From Rhodoferax sp. WC2427 (GTDB taxonomy: Bacteria; Pseudomonadota; Gammaproteobacteria; Burkholderiales; Burkholderiaceae_C), in the NCBI RefSeq assembly GCF_040822085.1, contig NZ_CP162006.1, forward strand, positions 2,976,001 to 3,040,000: DNA of 64,000 nt. The letters are read 5' to 3'. Every line of letters starts with the position of its first letter. Within the stretch, counting starts at the first letter, position 1. A model generated the notes under the pieces. It worked only from the letters and a program-made list of their open reading frames with translations. It was not told the origin of the DNA and ran no database searches. The translations under genes and the position numbers were made by a program. Below, one piece after another: positions 31,050 to 40,325 of the stretch.

Positions 31050-33503
31050 TTATTCCCCACTCTCCACGACTTCTTCGCACACCCCGGCCAGCCGGTCCCG
31101 GGCTGCGTTGATCACCCGCTCCAGGTCGTCGCTGGGCACGCCGGGCGCACACAAAAACCCCTGGTACTGGTCGCACAGCAGACTCTGCAACAGGTCGCGC
31201 TGGGCCAGGGTTTCCACCCCTTCGGCAATCACCGTGAGCTTGAGCGCGCGGCCCATCTGGACGATGGCGCTGACGATGGCCTGGTCGCTCTCGTCATCCG
31301 GCAGACCGCTGATGAAGGAGCGGTCGATCTTCAGCTTGTGGATGGGAAACTTCTTCAAATACGCCAGGCTGGAATAGCCGGTGCCAAAGTCGTCGATCGA
31401 CAAGAACACCCCCAGCCCGGCCAGCGCCCGCAGCCGGGCCAGCGCCTCGTCGGCGTCCTGCACCAGGATGGATTCGGTCAGCTCCAGGTCGAGCAGTGCG
31501 GGGTTCAGGCCGGAGTCGGCCAGGGCCTGGGCCACGCGGTCGACAAAATCGCTTTGCTGGAACTGCAGGGCCGACACGTTGACCGACACGGCGCGGGCCA
31601 GGCCTTGGCGTTGCCACACTGCCGCCTGCCGCACCGCCTCGTTCAGCACCCAGGTGCCGATGGTGACGATAAACCCCGATTCTTCGGCCACCGGGATGAA
31701 CTGCCCGGGCGACACCCAGCCCCGCTCCGGGTCTTGCCAGCGGATCAGCGCCTCCACCCCCAGCACCGCGCCGGTGGCCAGGCTGACCTGGGGCTGGTAG
31801 TGCAGCCGAAAATGCCCGGCGTCCATGGCCTGGCGCAGGCTGTGCTCCATCTTCATGCGCGACAGCAAGGCCACATTCATCTGCGGCTGGTAGAAGCGGA
31901 AAGTGCCCCGGCCCCGTTCCTTGACGCGGTTCATGGCCGTGTCGGCCGACTTGATCATGTCGTCCAGTGTGTGCCCATCCACCGGGTACATGGCCACGCC
32001 GATACTGCAGCCCACCGAAAAATCCATCCCATCCATGTGGAACGGCTGGGCCAGGCTCTCCAGAACGCGCTGCGCCACCAGCTTGGCCCCTTCGGCATCG
32101 GCGTGGTGCAGGTACATCACAAATTCGTCACCCCCCAGGCGGCACAGCGTATCGACATGGCGCAGGCAATTGAGCATGCGCTGGCCCACTTCGACCAGTA
32201 CGCGGTCGCCAAACAGATGGCCCAGGGAATCGTTGATGTTTTTGAACCGGTCCAGGTCCAGGAACAGAATGGCAAACTCGCCCCCGTCCCGCTCGGCCAG
32301 GCGCAGCGCAAAGTCCACCCGCTGCGACAGCAACAGGCGGTTGGGCAAGCCCGTCAGCACATCGGAATAGGCCAGCTGCTCGATGCGTTCGGAACTGGCT
32401 TTCTTCTCGGTCAGGTCCTTGAAGAAGCCAATGCTTTGCGTCACCAGCCCCTGGGCATCGCGCAGGGCCACCCACGACAACTGCACCACGCAGGTGCTGC
32501 CGTCCCCACGCTGGTGCAATGCCTCGCCATCCCAATGGCCTTCGCGGTGCCAGCCGCGCTGGACGCGGCCAAACAGCTCGCCACCAGTGCTGTCCCGGAA
32601 CAGGCCGGGGGCCAGTTGCCCCAGGCATTGCGCCTCGCTGGTGCGGCTCAAGCGCTCGCAACCGGGGTTGATGGCCACAATCTGGTGCTGCGCATCGGCA
32701 ATGAAAATCGCGTCCAGACTGGACTCGAACACCTTGCCCGCCAGTTGCAGCTGCGCCTCGGATTCCAGGCGCTCGGTGATGTCGCGAAACGAATACACCC
32801 GGCCAATCGAGCGCCCCAGGCTGATCTGGGGTCGGGTGACGCGCTCCAGAATCCGCCCACTGCGCAGCAGCAGTGTGTCGGTGCCCTGGTACAGGGGCGT
32901 GTTGACGATGAATTCCATGCGCCGTTGGTAGGCTGCAATATTGACCACCACCCGGGCCATGTGGGCGTATAGCGCGGCATCGTTATGCGGGTCCAGCAGT
33001 GCTTCGGGCAGGTCCCAGAGCAAGGCAAACTGGCGATTGCGCACTGTGACCACGCCGTCCAGGCTGCACACCAGAATGCCATCCGCCGTAGATTCCAGCG
33101 TGGCCTGCATCTCGGCCAGCACCAGTTCCAGGCGGTCTTCCATCCGGCGCAGCGGGCCCAGGTCGCGCAGCGCCACCACGTAGACCCGGTTGCCGTCGCC
33201 CAGGTCCAGGGGGCTGACGCGGCGCTCGACCAACAGACTGCGGCCATCCGCATGCGACACCAGGGTTTCAGAATGGATGTGCGCATCCTCGGGGGCCAGG
33301 CCAGCGGCCACGTCGGCCCAGAAATACAGGTCTTCCGGGGCCGGGCTGAAGTCGGTGACCCACTGGCCCTGCATCGCCTCGCATGACCGCCCCAGCAACG
33401 CGGCCGCCGCCGCATTGGCCATCAGAATGCGGCATTCGCCGGGTGCAACGATCCATACTGCGTCGGGCAGGCTGTCGATCAAGGCCCCCAGCACACCTTG
33501 CAC
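31050..33503 (-). CDS. PAS-PAS-GGDEF-EAL c-di-GMP enzyme
   Basis: 817-aa cytoplasmic signalling protein with no membrane segment. Two or three PAS-like regions (about residues 5-125, 150-265, 275-390; SLDAIFIADAQHQIVAINPG is the clearest) precede a GGDEF domain (CRLGGDEFVMYL, about 492) and an EAL domain (GVEALIRWQDP at about 602, ELTESILVQD, SIDDFGTGYSSLAYL, VIAEGVET). All EAL motif residues are present, so phosphodiesterase activity is likely, and GGDEF is intact too. GTG at 33503 follows the HD-GYP stop by one base, giving a translationally coupled pair. The start is uncertain because the frame is open further upstream. Confidence 0.88.
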   Translation of the reverse strand: MQGVLGALIDSLPDAVWIVAPGECRILMANAAAAALLGRSCEAMQGQWVTDFSPAPEDLYFWADVAAGLAPEDAHIHSETLVSHADGRSLLVERRVSPLDLGDGNRVYVVALRDLGPLRRMEDRLELVLAEMQATLESTADGILVCSLDGVVTVRNRQFALLWDLPEALLDPHNDAALYAHMARVVVNIAAYQRRMEFIVNTPLYQGTDTLLLRSGRILERVTRPQISLGRSIGRVYSFRDITERLESEAQLQLAGKVFESSLDAIFIADAQHQIVAINPGCERLSRTSEAQCLGQLAPGLFRDSTGGELFGRVQRGWHREGHWDGEALHQRGDGSTCVVQLSWVALRDAQGLVTQSIGFFKDLTEKKASSERIEQLAYSDVLTGLPNRLLLSQRVDFALRLAERDGGEFAILFLDLDRFKNINDSLGHLFGDRVLVEVGQRMLNCLRHVDTLCRLGGDEFVMYLHHADAEGAKLVAQRVLESLAQPFHMDGMDFSVGCSIGVAMYPVDGHTLDDMIKSADTAMNRVKERGRGTFRFYQPQMNVALLSRMKMEHSLRQAMDAGHFRLHYQPQVSLATGAVLGVEALIRWQDPERGWVSPGQFIPVAEESGFIVTIGTWVLNEAVRQAAVWQRQGLARAVSVNVSALQFQQSDFVDRVAQALADSGLNPALLDLELTESILVQDADEALARLRALAGLGVFLSIDDFGTGYSSLAYLKKFPIHKLKIDRSFISGLPDDESDQAIVSAIVQMGRALKLTVIAEGVETLAQRDLLQSLLCDQYQGFLCAPGVPSDDLERVINAARDRLAGVCEEVVESGE

Positions 33504-33504
33504 C

Positions 33505-34821
33505 CTAAGACCCTGGCCGGTCAGACGCGACCACCCGCTCAAAGAAGTACGACACCCGCTGTCGCGGCGACAGGTAGTCTTGCACCGCCCGCGGCAATTG
33601 CGAGGGCTTGAGGCTGCGCCGGATGCCCAGCTCGGGGGCATGCTCCAGGTCCACCATCAACGCCTCGTCACGCGGCACGCTGGCATCGAACACGATCACG
33701 TAGGGCTTCAGGGGCCGGGTCGAGTTGACCGACACCACCATCGCATAGCCGTCGTTCAACAGCTGCACCACCGAGCCCGGCGGGTACACGCCCATCATGC
33801 GGATGAACGCGCCCAGCGTGGCGGTGTCAAAGCGGGCTTTCATCTGGGCAAAGATCAGCGACAAGGCTTCGTGCGGGGTCATGGCGTTCACCAGCCGGGG
33901 TGGATTGCACAGGTTGTCGTAGCGGTTCACCAGCGCCAGGATCTTGCCGCTGGCCGACAAATTGGAGCCCATCAGGCCCGAGGGAAAGCCGCTGCCATCG
34001 GCCAGTTCATGGTGCTGGGCCATGGAGCGCAGGATGTCGTCCGACAGCCCCATGCGCCGCCCCATCACTAGGCTGTGCTCCACGTGCTCCTGGTAGACCA
34101 ACTGCTCGGAGGCGGAAAAGCTGGGGTCCTGGTAGCGCATGCGCTCGGCCATCTGGACCTTGCCCAGGTCGTGCAGCAGCGCCGCTACACCCAGGTCGGT
34201 CAGTGCGGCGGCAGGCAACCCCAGGGCCTTGCCTAGCAGCAGCGACACCACCATCACATTCACCGGGTGCACTGCGCTGCGCTCGCCCATGGCCTCGGAC
34301 AGCAGGCGGATGGCCGACTCGCCCTCGGCCAGGATGTCGTCGACACAGCTGGCCACCATGGCCGTGCTTTCCTCGCGCATCTGCGCCGCCCGGCTACTGG
34401 CCTGCTCGACTACGCGCCGGTACTGCTGGGTGGCCTCGCCAAACCGGCGTTCGCATACCGCCAGACTGCGCCGCTGCTCCGCCAGGCGCTGCACGCGCTG
34501 CAAACGCAGCAGCTCGGCCTCGGTCAGGCCCGAAGGGGTTGGGCTTACAGGGTGCGACGGGCTGGTCGCGGCGGGCCGGTGTACCGGGGCTACCGGCTCG
34601 GCCAACGGCGCGGGGCCGCTGTCGGCAGGGGGATCACTTTGGTCCGGAAAGTACCGTACCTGGCTCACGCCCAAGGACATGATCGTCTTGATCTGGTCGC
34701 TTGAGGTGATCTTGAAGCTGCCTTTGGGGAATGGATGGTCCATCCAGCCCAGGTCCAACTGGATGAAAAGTCCCCGCCGCAATTGGGCAACATCGATCCA
34801 CCGAGAGGACGTTTCTCCCAT
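33505..34821 (-). CDS. HD-GYP domain c-di-GMP phosphodiesterase
   Basis: 438 aa. The N-terminal DUF3391-type domain (about residues 5-62; QLRRGLFIQLDLGWMDHPF) is followed by a disordered proline-rich linker and an HD-GYP domain from about residue 180. That domain contains LLHDLGKVQMAERM (HD motif, about 218), EHVEHS, and QHHELADGSGFPSGL, where GSGFP stands in for the usual GYP. Metal ligands H and D are kept. It should degrade c-di-GMP in the cytoplasm. Its stop lies one base before the PAS-GGDEF-EAL gene. Confidence 0.88.
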   Translation of the reverse strand: MGETSSRWIDVAQLRRGLFIQLDLGWMDHPFPKGSFKITSSDQIKTIMSLGVSQVRYFPDQSDPPADSGPAPLAEPVAPVHRPAATSPSHPVSPTPSGLTEAELLRLQRVQRLAEQRRSLAVCERRFGEATQQYRRVVEQASSRAAQMREESTAMVASCVDDILAEGESAIRLLSEAMGERSAVHPVNVMVVSLLLGKALGLPAAALTDLGVAALLHDLGKVQMAERMRYQDPSFSASEQLVYQEHVEHSLVMGRRMGLSDDILRSMAQHHELADGSGFPSGLMGSNLSASGKILALVNRYDNLCNPPRLVNAMTPHEALSLIFAQMKARFDTATLGAFIRMMGVYPPGSVVQLLNDGYAMVVSVNSTRPLKPYVIVFDASVPRDEALMVDLEHAPELGIRRSLKPSQLPRAVQDYLSPRQRVSYFFERVVASDRPGS

Positions 34822-34961
34822 GTTCAGACGTAAGCAGCTAGTAATTGCATTTTTTGATTATGCCGTCGGCGAGTGACATTTTGTTACCTAGCGTGAAATA
34901 GTTCACAGTAAGTACATTTACTTTGGAGAAAAAACAGTTGCAAAACCGAAAATTCCGCGGG

Positions 34962-34979
34962 CAGAAGTAACCACTTCTG
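34962..34979. promoter_or_regulatory. Palindrome upstream of HD-GYP gene
   Basis: Arms CAGAAGT and ACTTCTG with a four-base centre lie in the 199-bp gap between HD-GYP and matB, an AT-rich stretch. It may be an operator or part of a terminator for matB. Nothing else distinctive was seen in this gap. Confidence 0.35.
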
Positions 34980-35020
34980 TAACTTCATGTAATCCAGTTA
35001 TCGTCCAAAGGACCCCGAAC

Positions 35021-36559
35021 TTAAATCAACTTGTCACATTTTGTGCATTGTGCGCGCAAGATATTTTTCTGCACTTTGCCCATGGCATTGCGGGGCAAAT
35101 CGGCCAGCACGTAGCAATGCTTGGGGACCTTGAAGTTCGCCATGCGGCCTTTCAGCGTGGCCAGCAGCTGCGCCGGGTCAAGCACCGCCCCCGCCTGCGC
35201 CACCACCCACGCCACGCCCACCTCGCCAAAGTCGGCATGCGGCATGCCCACCACAGCGCTCTCGGCCACGCCGGGCAGTTCATTGAGAGCGGCCTCGATC
35301 TCGGCGGGGTAGACGTTGTAGCCGCCGCTGATGATCAGGTCTTTGCTGCGGCCCACGATGTGCACATAGCCCAGCGCGTCGATCTGGCCGACGTCACCGG
35401 TTTTGAAGAAGCCATCGGGCGTGAACTCTTCGGCCGTCTTCTCGGGCATGCGCCAGTAGCCCTGGAACACGTTGGGCCCGCGCACCTGGATGCCGCCGAT
35501 CTCGCCAGTGGGCAGCGGCTGGTTGGCATCATCCACCACGCGCAACTGCACGCCCGGCAGCGGAAAGCCCACGGTGCCACCCCGGCGCGCACCGTCTTCC
35601 GGGCGGTAGGGGTTGGAGGTCAGCATCGCGGTTTCGCTCATGCCGTAGCGTTCCAGAATGGTGTGGCCCGTACGGGTTTGCCATTCGTTGAAGGTGTCGA
35701 TCAGCAGCGGGGCCGACCCGGCGATGAACAGCCGCATGTGGCGGGCCGCCTCCGGCGTGAGCCCCGGCTCCTGCAGCAGCCGCACGTACAGCGTGGGCAC
35801 GCCCATGAACACGGTGGCGCGGGGCAGCCACTCCAGCACTTTGCGCGGGTCGAACCGGGCACACCACAGCATCTTGCTGCCGCTGAGCAGCGCACCGTGG
35901 ATGGCCACGAACAGGCCGTGTACATGGAAGATGGGCAAGGCGTGGATGAGCACATCGCTGGGCTGCCAGCCCCAGTAGTCTTTCAGCGTGGCGGCATTGC
36001 TGTGCAGATTGCCGTGCGACAGCATGGCGCCCTTGCTGCGCCCGGTGGTGCCGCTGGTGTACAGAATGGCGGCCAGGTCGTCGGCGTTTTTGTGCGCCAC
36101 GGTGTGCTGGTCGCTGTGGTGGGCGGCGCGCTCCAGCAGGGAGCCGGTGCGGTCGGCATTCAGGGTGAACACATACGCGGTGCCCGCCGTGAAGGCGATC
36201 TTGCTGACCCAGCCAAAGTTGGGCGCGCTGCACACCACCACGGCAGGCTCGGCGTTGCCAATGAAGTAGCGGATTTCATCGGCCTGGTAGGCGCTGTTGA
36301 GCGGCAAAAACACATAGCCCGCCCGCAGCGTGGCCAGGTACAGCAGCATGGCCTCCACCGATTTGTCGACCTGCACCGCAATCCGGGCCCCGGCGGGCAG
36401 GCCCAGCGAGGCCAGCAGATTCGCCAGCATGGCGGTGCTGCGGTCCAGGTCGCGCCAGGAGTAGCGCAGGCCGTCGTCGGTCTCTACCGCCACCGCCTCC
36501 AGATCGGACGGAAAACCGGCCCGCAGCGCCGTGAACAGGTTGTGGTTGCGCTCGGACAT
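35021..36559 (-). CDS. matB: Malonyl-CoA synthetase (AMP-forming)
   Basis: ANL-superfamily acyl-CoA ligase of 512 aa. ATP loop ILYTSGTTGRSKGAMLSHGN (about residues 165-184), FHVHGLFVAIHGALLSGSKM (about 212-231), ERYGMSETAMLTSNPY (about 301), GYWRMPEKTAEEF and KTGDVGQID (about 392). The C-terminal lysine of LPRNAMGKVQKN is about residue 499. The FHVHGLF and RYGMSET-MLTSNPY combination is that of MatB enzymes, which make malonyl-CoA from malonate. A role in a free-standing malonate route is possible; no malonate transporter or decarboxylase lies beside it. Confidence 0.85.
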   Translation of the reverse strand: MSERNHNLFTALRAGFPSDLEAVAVETDDGLRYSWRDLDRSTAMLANLLASLGLPAGARIAVQVDKSVEAMLLYLATLRAGYVFLPLNSAYQADEIRYFIGNAEPAVVVCSAPNFGWVSKIAFTAGTAYVFTLNADRTGSLLERAAHHSDQHTVAHKNADDLAAILYTSGTTGRSKGAMLSHGNLHSNAATLKDYWGWQPSDVLIHALPIFHVHGLFVAIHGALLSGSKMLWCARFDPRKVLEWLPRATVFMGVPTLYVRLLQEPGLTPEAARHMRLFIAGSAPLLIDTFNEWQTRTGHTILERYGMSETAMLTSNPYRPEDGARRGGTVGFPLPGVQLRVVDDANQPLPTGEIGGIQVRGPNVFQGYWRMPEKTAEEFTPDGFFKTGDVGQIDALGYVHIVGRSKDLIISGGYNVYPAEIEAALNELPGVAESAVVGMPHADFGEVGVAWVVAQAGAVLDPAQLLATLKGRMANFKVPKHCYVLADLPRNAMGKVQKNILRAQCTKCDKLI

Positions 36560-36581
36560 GGCGGCAGTCTCCCCGGATGAA

Positions 36582-36639
36582 ATACTATCTATTTTATAGC
36601 TGCTTACGCTGATGGAATAAGCGTAGGGGCCAGTTTTTA
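36582..36639 (+). repeat. Dispersed palindromic repeat, copy 9
   Basis: ATTTTATAGCTGCTTACGCT, GATGGAATAAGCGTAGGGGCC. Placed between lgt (downstream) and the matB start on the minus strand; runs up to the lgt stop. Confidence 0.8.
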
Positions 36640-37449
36640 TACTGAACTTTTACGCTGCCCCAGCCACCACCATGCCAGCGCTCCGCCCAGGATCATGGGC
36701 ACGCACAGCCACTGGCCCATGCTCATACCCAGCGACAGCAGGCCCAGGAAGGCATCTGGCTCACGGAAGAACTCGGCAATGAAGCGGAACACGCCGTAGC
36801 CAAACAGGAACACGGCGGCCACCTGGCCCTGGGCCCGTTCCTTGCGGGCATACAGCCACAGCAGCACAAACAGCAACAGCCCTTCCATCAGAAACTGGTA
36901 GACCTGCGAGGGGTGCCGCGGCAGCGGCCCGCCGTCGCGGAATACCATGCCCCAGGGCAGATCGGGTGGGCTCAGCCGCCCCCAGAGTTCACCGTTGATG
37001 AAGTTACCCACCCGCCCTGCCGCCAGGCCGGTGGGCACGCAGGGCGCCACAAAGTCGGCCACCTGCCAGAACGGCTTTTTGCGCGAATGCGCAAACCACA
37101 CCATGGACGCAATCACGCCCAGCAGCCCGCCGTGGAACGACATGCCGCCCTGCCACACGTAAAACACCTCCAGCGGGTGGCTGAGGTAGTAGCCGGGCTT
37201 GTAGAACAGGCAGTAGCCGATGCGCCCGCCCAGCACCACGCCCATCACCCCCAGAAACAGAATGTCTTCCACATCCTTGGCCCCCCAGGCCTGGCTGCCG
37301 GTCAAGCGGGCAAACGGCGGATGCCGCAAGCGGCGCATGCCCAGAAACATGAACAGCGCAAACGCGGCCAGATAGGTCAGGCCGTACCAGTGCACGGCCA
37401 GGGGGCCGACTTGCAGGGCAATGGGGTTGATTTGGGGGTGGATCAGCAT
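36637..37449 (-). CDS. lgt: Prolipoprotein diacylglyceryl transferase
   Basis: Inner-membrane enzyme of 270 aa that adds a diacylglyceryl group to the cysteine of prelipoproteins, the first step in lipoprotein maturation. Seven helices are predicted. [18 protein letters not shown] (about residues 20-37), [12 protein letters not shown], the signature [14 protein letters not shown] (about 145-158) with catalytic arginine and asparagine, and [14 protein letters not shown] (about 178) fit the family. It stands alone between repeats, with an N-terminal [21 protein letters not shown] start. Confidence 0.95.
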   Translation of the reverse strand: MLIHPQINPIALQVGPLAVHWYGLTYLAAFALFMFLGMRRLRHPPFARLTGSQAWGAKDVEDILFLGVMGVVLGGRIGYCLFYKPGYYLSHPLEVFYVWQGGMSFHGGLLGVIASMVWFAHSRKKPFWQVADFVAPCVPTGLAAGRVGNFINGELWGRLSPPDLPWGMVFRDGGPLPRHPSQVYQFLMEGLLLFVLLWLYARKERAQGQVAAVFLFGYGVFRFIAEFFREPDAFLGLLSLGMSMGQWLCVPMILGGALAWWWLGQRKSSV

Positions 37450-37562
37450 GGCGGGTATTGTGCCCGCAGCGAACGGTGGCCTTTTTAGCGCGGCACCAGA
37501 GACAGCACAGTGCCCACACCGTCACGCACGGGCCCTTCCCGCACCGCGATCAGAACATGGAG

Positions 37563-37618
37563 AAAACCGGCATCTGCGCTTATGGGGTGGGCGTAAGCAG
37601 CTATATTTTAGATAGCAA
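37563..37618 (-). repeat. Dispersed palindromic repeat, copy 10
   Basis: Minus-strand reading TATCTAAAATATAGCTGCTT, ACGCCCACCCCATAAGCGCA. In the 196-bp gap between lgt and the RibD/DHFR-like gene; nothing else notable there. Confidence 0.75.
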
Positions 37619-37645
37619 CCTGGTTTTCGTTGGGGCGGCGCACCG

Positions 37646-38296
37646 TCACTGCCGGGTCAACACCACGTGCGTGGCCAGTGGCGAGCGCTCGCACCGGGTG
37701 CAGGCATAGCCCAGGGCGGGAAGGTTCACCCCTTCAAAGAGCCGCTCGCCGGAGCCGAGCAGCACCGGGGAGATGGCAAAGTGCATCTCGTCGACCAGGC
37801 GCTGGCGCAGGTACTGCTGGATGGTGTGGACGCCGCCGCCCACCCGCACGTCCTTGCCCCCGGCCGCTGCGCGGGCCCGCTCCAGCGCTACCGCTATGCC
37901 TTCCGTCACGAAATGGAAGGTGGTGCCGCCTTCCATGGCCAGCGATGCGCGGGCGTGGTGGGTCAGCACGAACACCGGCACGTGGTAGACCGGGTTCTCG
38001 CCCCACCACCCGCGCCAGCTCTCGTCCGGCCACGGCCCGCGCACCGGCCCGAACATGTTGCGGCCCAGAATCCAGGCCCCGATGTTCTGAAAGCCCCGCG
38101 CGGCAAATTCCTCGTCAATCCCCTGCGTAGCCCCGCCTTCGCCACCGAACACGTGCTTCTGGAAGGTGCGCGTGGACATCGCCCAGCCATGCAGCGCAGT
38201 GCCGCCCACGCCCAGCGGGTTGTCCAGGTCCTGGTCCGGGCCTGCGCCGAAGCCGTCGAGGGAGATGGTGAAACTTTCTACGCGGAGTTTGGACAT
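37646..38296 (-). CDS. RibD C-terminal/dihydrofolate reductase-family protein
   Basis: 216-aa protein of the RibD_C superfamily. LRVESFTISLDGFGAGPDQD (residues 4-23) opens the fold; AWILGRNMFGPVRGPW (about 79-94), DVRVGGGVHTIQQYL (about 157-171) and DEMHFAISPVLLGSGERLF (about 176-194) are the cofactor and strand motifs. It is likely an NADPH-dependent reductase of unknown substrate; riboflavin-pathway RibD would carry a deaminase domain, which is absent. ATG at 38296 follows AGGAGAACCCC. Confidence 0.85.
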   Translation of the reverse strand: MSKLRVESFTISLDGFGAGPDQDLDNPLGVGGTALHGWAMSTRTFQKHVFGGEGGATQGIDEEFAARGFQNIGAWILGRNMFGPVRGPWPDESWRGWWGENPVYHVPVFVLTHHARASLAMEGGTTFHFVTEGIAVALERARAAAGGKDVRVGGGVHTIQQYLRQRLVDEMHFAISPVLLGSGERLFEGVNLPALGYACTRCERSPLATHVVLTRQ

Positions 38297-38429
38297 GGGG
38301 GTTCTCCTGGGTGCGAGCGGCTGCGGCATGGGTTTGCACGGCTGCCGGATGCCAAAACTATAGTCCGGCAAAGGCGCGCCAGCCAGCCCGCCTTGCACCC
38401 AGGGAATCCCCCAAAGGCATACTCCTGCC

Positions 38430-39233
38430 ATGGCCTTCGGTTCACCACGCAATACCTCACCCCTCCACCCCACCACCCGCCGCTGGCTGCGCTGGCCGCT
38501 GCGCCTGCTGGGCCTGGTGCTGGTGCTGCTGCTCGGCCCCATGGGCGTGCTGGCTTCGGGCACGCTCGATATGGACACCCCGTGGAGCCAGGCCCGCAGC
38601 GACAGCACCGACCAGACGCCCGACCCGGCGGTGGAGCGGCGCGCGGTGGTGCAGGTGTTTGGGGCGCGCACCGTGCGCTGGCGCGGCGCGTTTGCCACCC
38701 ACCCGTGGATAGCGGTCAAGCGCGCGGGCGCAGACCACTACACCACCTACCAGGTGGTGGGTTGGCGCGCCCAAAACGGCGAGGAGGCACTGGTCACCGG
38801 CAGCAGCAGCCACCCCGATGCCCGCTGGTACGGGGCCTATCCGCAGCTGCTGGCGGACCACCGCGGGGCGGACGCAGACGGGATGATCGATGCCATCGAG
38901 GCGGCAGTAGCCGACTATCCCTGGGGGCATGCATACCGGCTCTGGCCCGGCCCCAACAGCAATACCTTCGTCGCCTGGGTCGCCCGCCGCGTACCGGCGC
39001 TGCACCTGGACCTGCCGCCTACCGCCATCGGCAAGGACTATCTGGGCCCCAAGACCTTCGTCGACCACGCCCCCAGTGGCACCGGCTGGCAGCTGTCGCT
39101 GCTGGGCCTGGCGGGGATAACGGTGGCGCGGGAAGAAGGCCTGGAGTTGAACCTGCTGGGGCTGGGCTTCGGCATCGATGTGAACGACCTGCAGCTGCGG
39201 CTGCCAGGCTTCGGCAAACTACCGTCGCAGTAG
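38430..39233 (+). CDS. DUF3750-family membrane-anchored protein
   Basis: 267 aa. One hydrophobic helix (about residues 22-43, RWPLRLLGLVLVLLLGPMGV) near the N terminus, perhaps an uncleaved anchor, precedes a periplasmic domain. TVRWRGAFATHPWIAVKR (about 81-98) and AYRLWPGPNSNTFVAWVARR (about 166-185) match DUF3750. WPGPNSNTFVAWVARRVP is the most conserved part. The histidines (THPWIA, WGHAY) and the asparagine suggest a hydrolase-like site, but no activity is known to me. Confidence 0.8.
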   Translation: MAFGSPRNTSPLHPTTRRWLRWPLRLLGLVLVLLLGPMGVLASGTLDMDTPWSQARSDSTDQTPDPAVERRAVVQVFGARTVRWRGAFATHPWIAVKRAGADHYTTYQVVGWRAQNGEEALVTGSSSHPDARWYGAYPQLLADHRGADADGMIDAIEAAVADYPWGHAYRLWPGPNSNTFVAWVARRVPALHLDLPPTAIGKDYLGPKTFVDHAPSGTGWQLSLLGLAGITVAREEGLELNLLGLGFGIDVNDLQLRLPGFGKLPSQ

Positions 39234-39252
39234 CCGCCAGGCTCCGTGCCCA

Positions 39253-39305
39253 ATATGCCTCCAGCGCTTATTCCATCAGCGTAAGCAGCTATTAAAAACA
39301 GAGCT
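39253..39305 (-). repeat. Dispersed palindromic repeat, copy 11
   Basis: Minus-strand AATAGCTGCTTACGCTGAT, GGAATAAGCGCTGGAGGC. Sits between the convergent DUF3750 and LysR genes and touches the LysR stop codon. Confidence 0.8.
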
Positions 39306-40215
39306 ATTGCGCCACAAAGGCAACGAAGCGCTCCAGTGCCGGGCTGGTGTGGGCGGCAGACCAGACCAGGCTGGTTTCGCACCCCGGCAGCGCCACTGCA
39401 CTTTTGCCCTTTTTGCCCGGCTCCACACTGCGGTACACCACCCCCGGCCGCTGGAACTGCGTCACGCTGTGCGGCACCCAGGCGCAGCCCAGCCCGGCGG
39501 ACACCAGGTTGACGATGGTCTGCATCTGGATGGCCTCTTGCGCGACCGTGGGCAGGTGCCCGGCGGCGTGGTAGGCGGCAAAGATCGCGTCATACAGCGA
39601 GGGCACGCTGCGGCGCGGAAAGATCACCAGCGGCGCGTCCAGCACGGCCGCCAGCGTCAGCCGGGGCCGTGCCCCCAGGGCGTGCTGCTCGGGCACGGCC
39701 AGCACCAGCGGCTCCTGGTGCACGGTGTGGCGCTCCAGCCCGACCGGGGCGAAACCCGGGGCGTGCAGCATGAAGCCTGCATCCAGTTCACCCCGGGCAA
39801 AGGCCTGTAGCTGCACGTCGCCAGTGGCCTCCACCAGCTCCATCTGCACCTGCGGGTACAGGGCCCGAAAGCCGCGCACCCACTGCGGCAGCAACGCAAA
39901 TCCCACGGTAGACACAAAGGCCAGCCGCAGGCGGCCCAGCTCGCCCGCCGCTGCCGCCCGGGCGTGTTCGGGCAAGGCCTGGGCGCGGGCCAGCAGGTCC
40001 AGCACTTCGGGCAGCAGCGCCCGCCCGGTGGCGGTGAGCTGCACGCTGCGCTTGGTACGGTCGAACAGGCGCACGGCCAGGCGCTTTTCCAGCAGGGCGA
40101 TGGCCTGCGTCAGCGGCGGCTGGGTCATGTGCAGGCGCTGGGCGGCGCGGCCAAAGTGCAGCGCGTCGGCGAGCACGGCAAACTGGTTCCACAGCCTTAG
40201 TTCGATGTCATTCAT
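39304..40215 (-). CDS. LysR-family transcriptional regulator
   Basis: 303 aa. The helix-turn-helix is ALHFGRAAQRLHMTQPPLTQ (about residues 17-36), followed by FDRTKRSVQLTATG. The effector domain contains LPQWVRGFRALYPQVQ (about 106). It diverges from ilvD, with 110 bp between the starts and a near-palindrome GC(A)TATTAATA(C)GC at 40223-40236, so it probably controls ilvD. ATG at 40215 is preferred to a GTG six bases earlier. Effector could be a branched-chain-pathway metabolite. Confidence 0.88.
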   Translation of the reverse strand: MNDIELRLWNQFAVLADALHFGRAAQRLHMTQPPLTQAIALLEKRLAVRLFDRTKRSVQLTATGRALLPEVLDLLARAQALPEHARAAAAGELGRLRLAFVSTVGFALLPQWVRGFRALYPQVQMELVEATGDVQLQAFARGELDAGFMLHAPGFAPVGLERHTVHQEPLVLAVPEQHALGARPRLTLAAVLDAPLVIFPRRSVPSLYDAIFAAYHAAGHLPTVAQEAIQMQTIVNLVSAGLGCAWVPHSVTQFQRPGVVYRSVEPGKKGKSAVALPGCETSLVWSAAHTSPALERFVAFVAQ

Positions 40216-40222
40216 ATGCACA

Positions 40223-40236
40223 GCATATTAATACGC
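40223..40236. promoter_or_regulatory. Candidate LysR operator near ilvD
   Basis: GCATATTAATACGC is symmetric but for one pair. It lies just before the LysR start and about 90 bp before ilvD, in an AT-rich gap. Confidence 0.4.
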
Positions 40237-40325
40237 ACTGAAAAATAGATTGGACCCGATTTTTCGCCCGTAGCATACTCAGCGCTGCCAAAAAAATACC
40301 TCCCCACGACACAAAGAGACCCTCC

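Noticed and set aside
31032..32972. Long plus-strand open frame opposite the PAS-GGDEF-EAL gene
   Set aside because: The minus strand shows complete EAL and GGDEF motifs; the plus-strand frame has no known domain and is histidine- and glutamine-rich.
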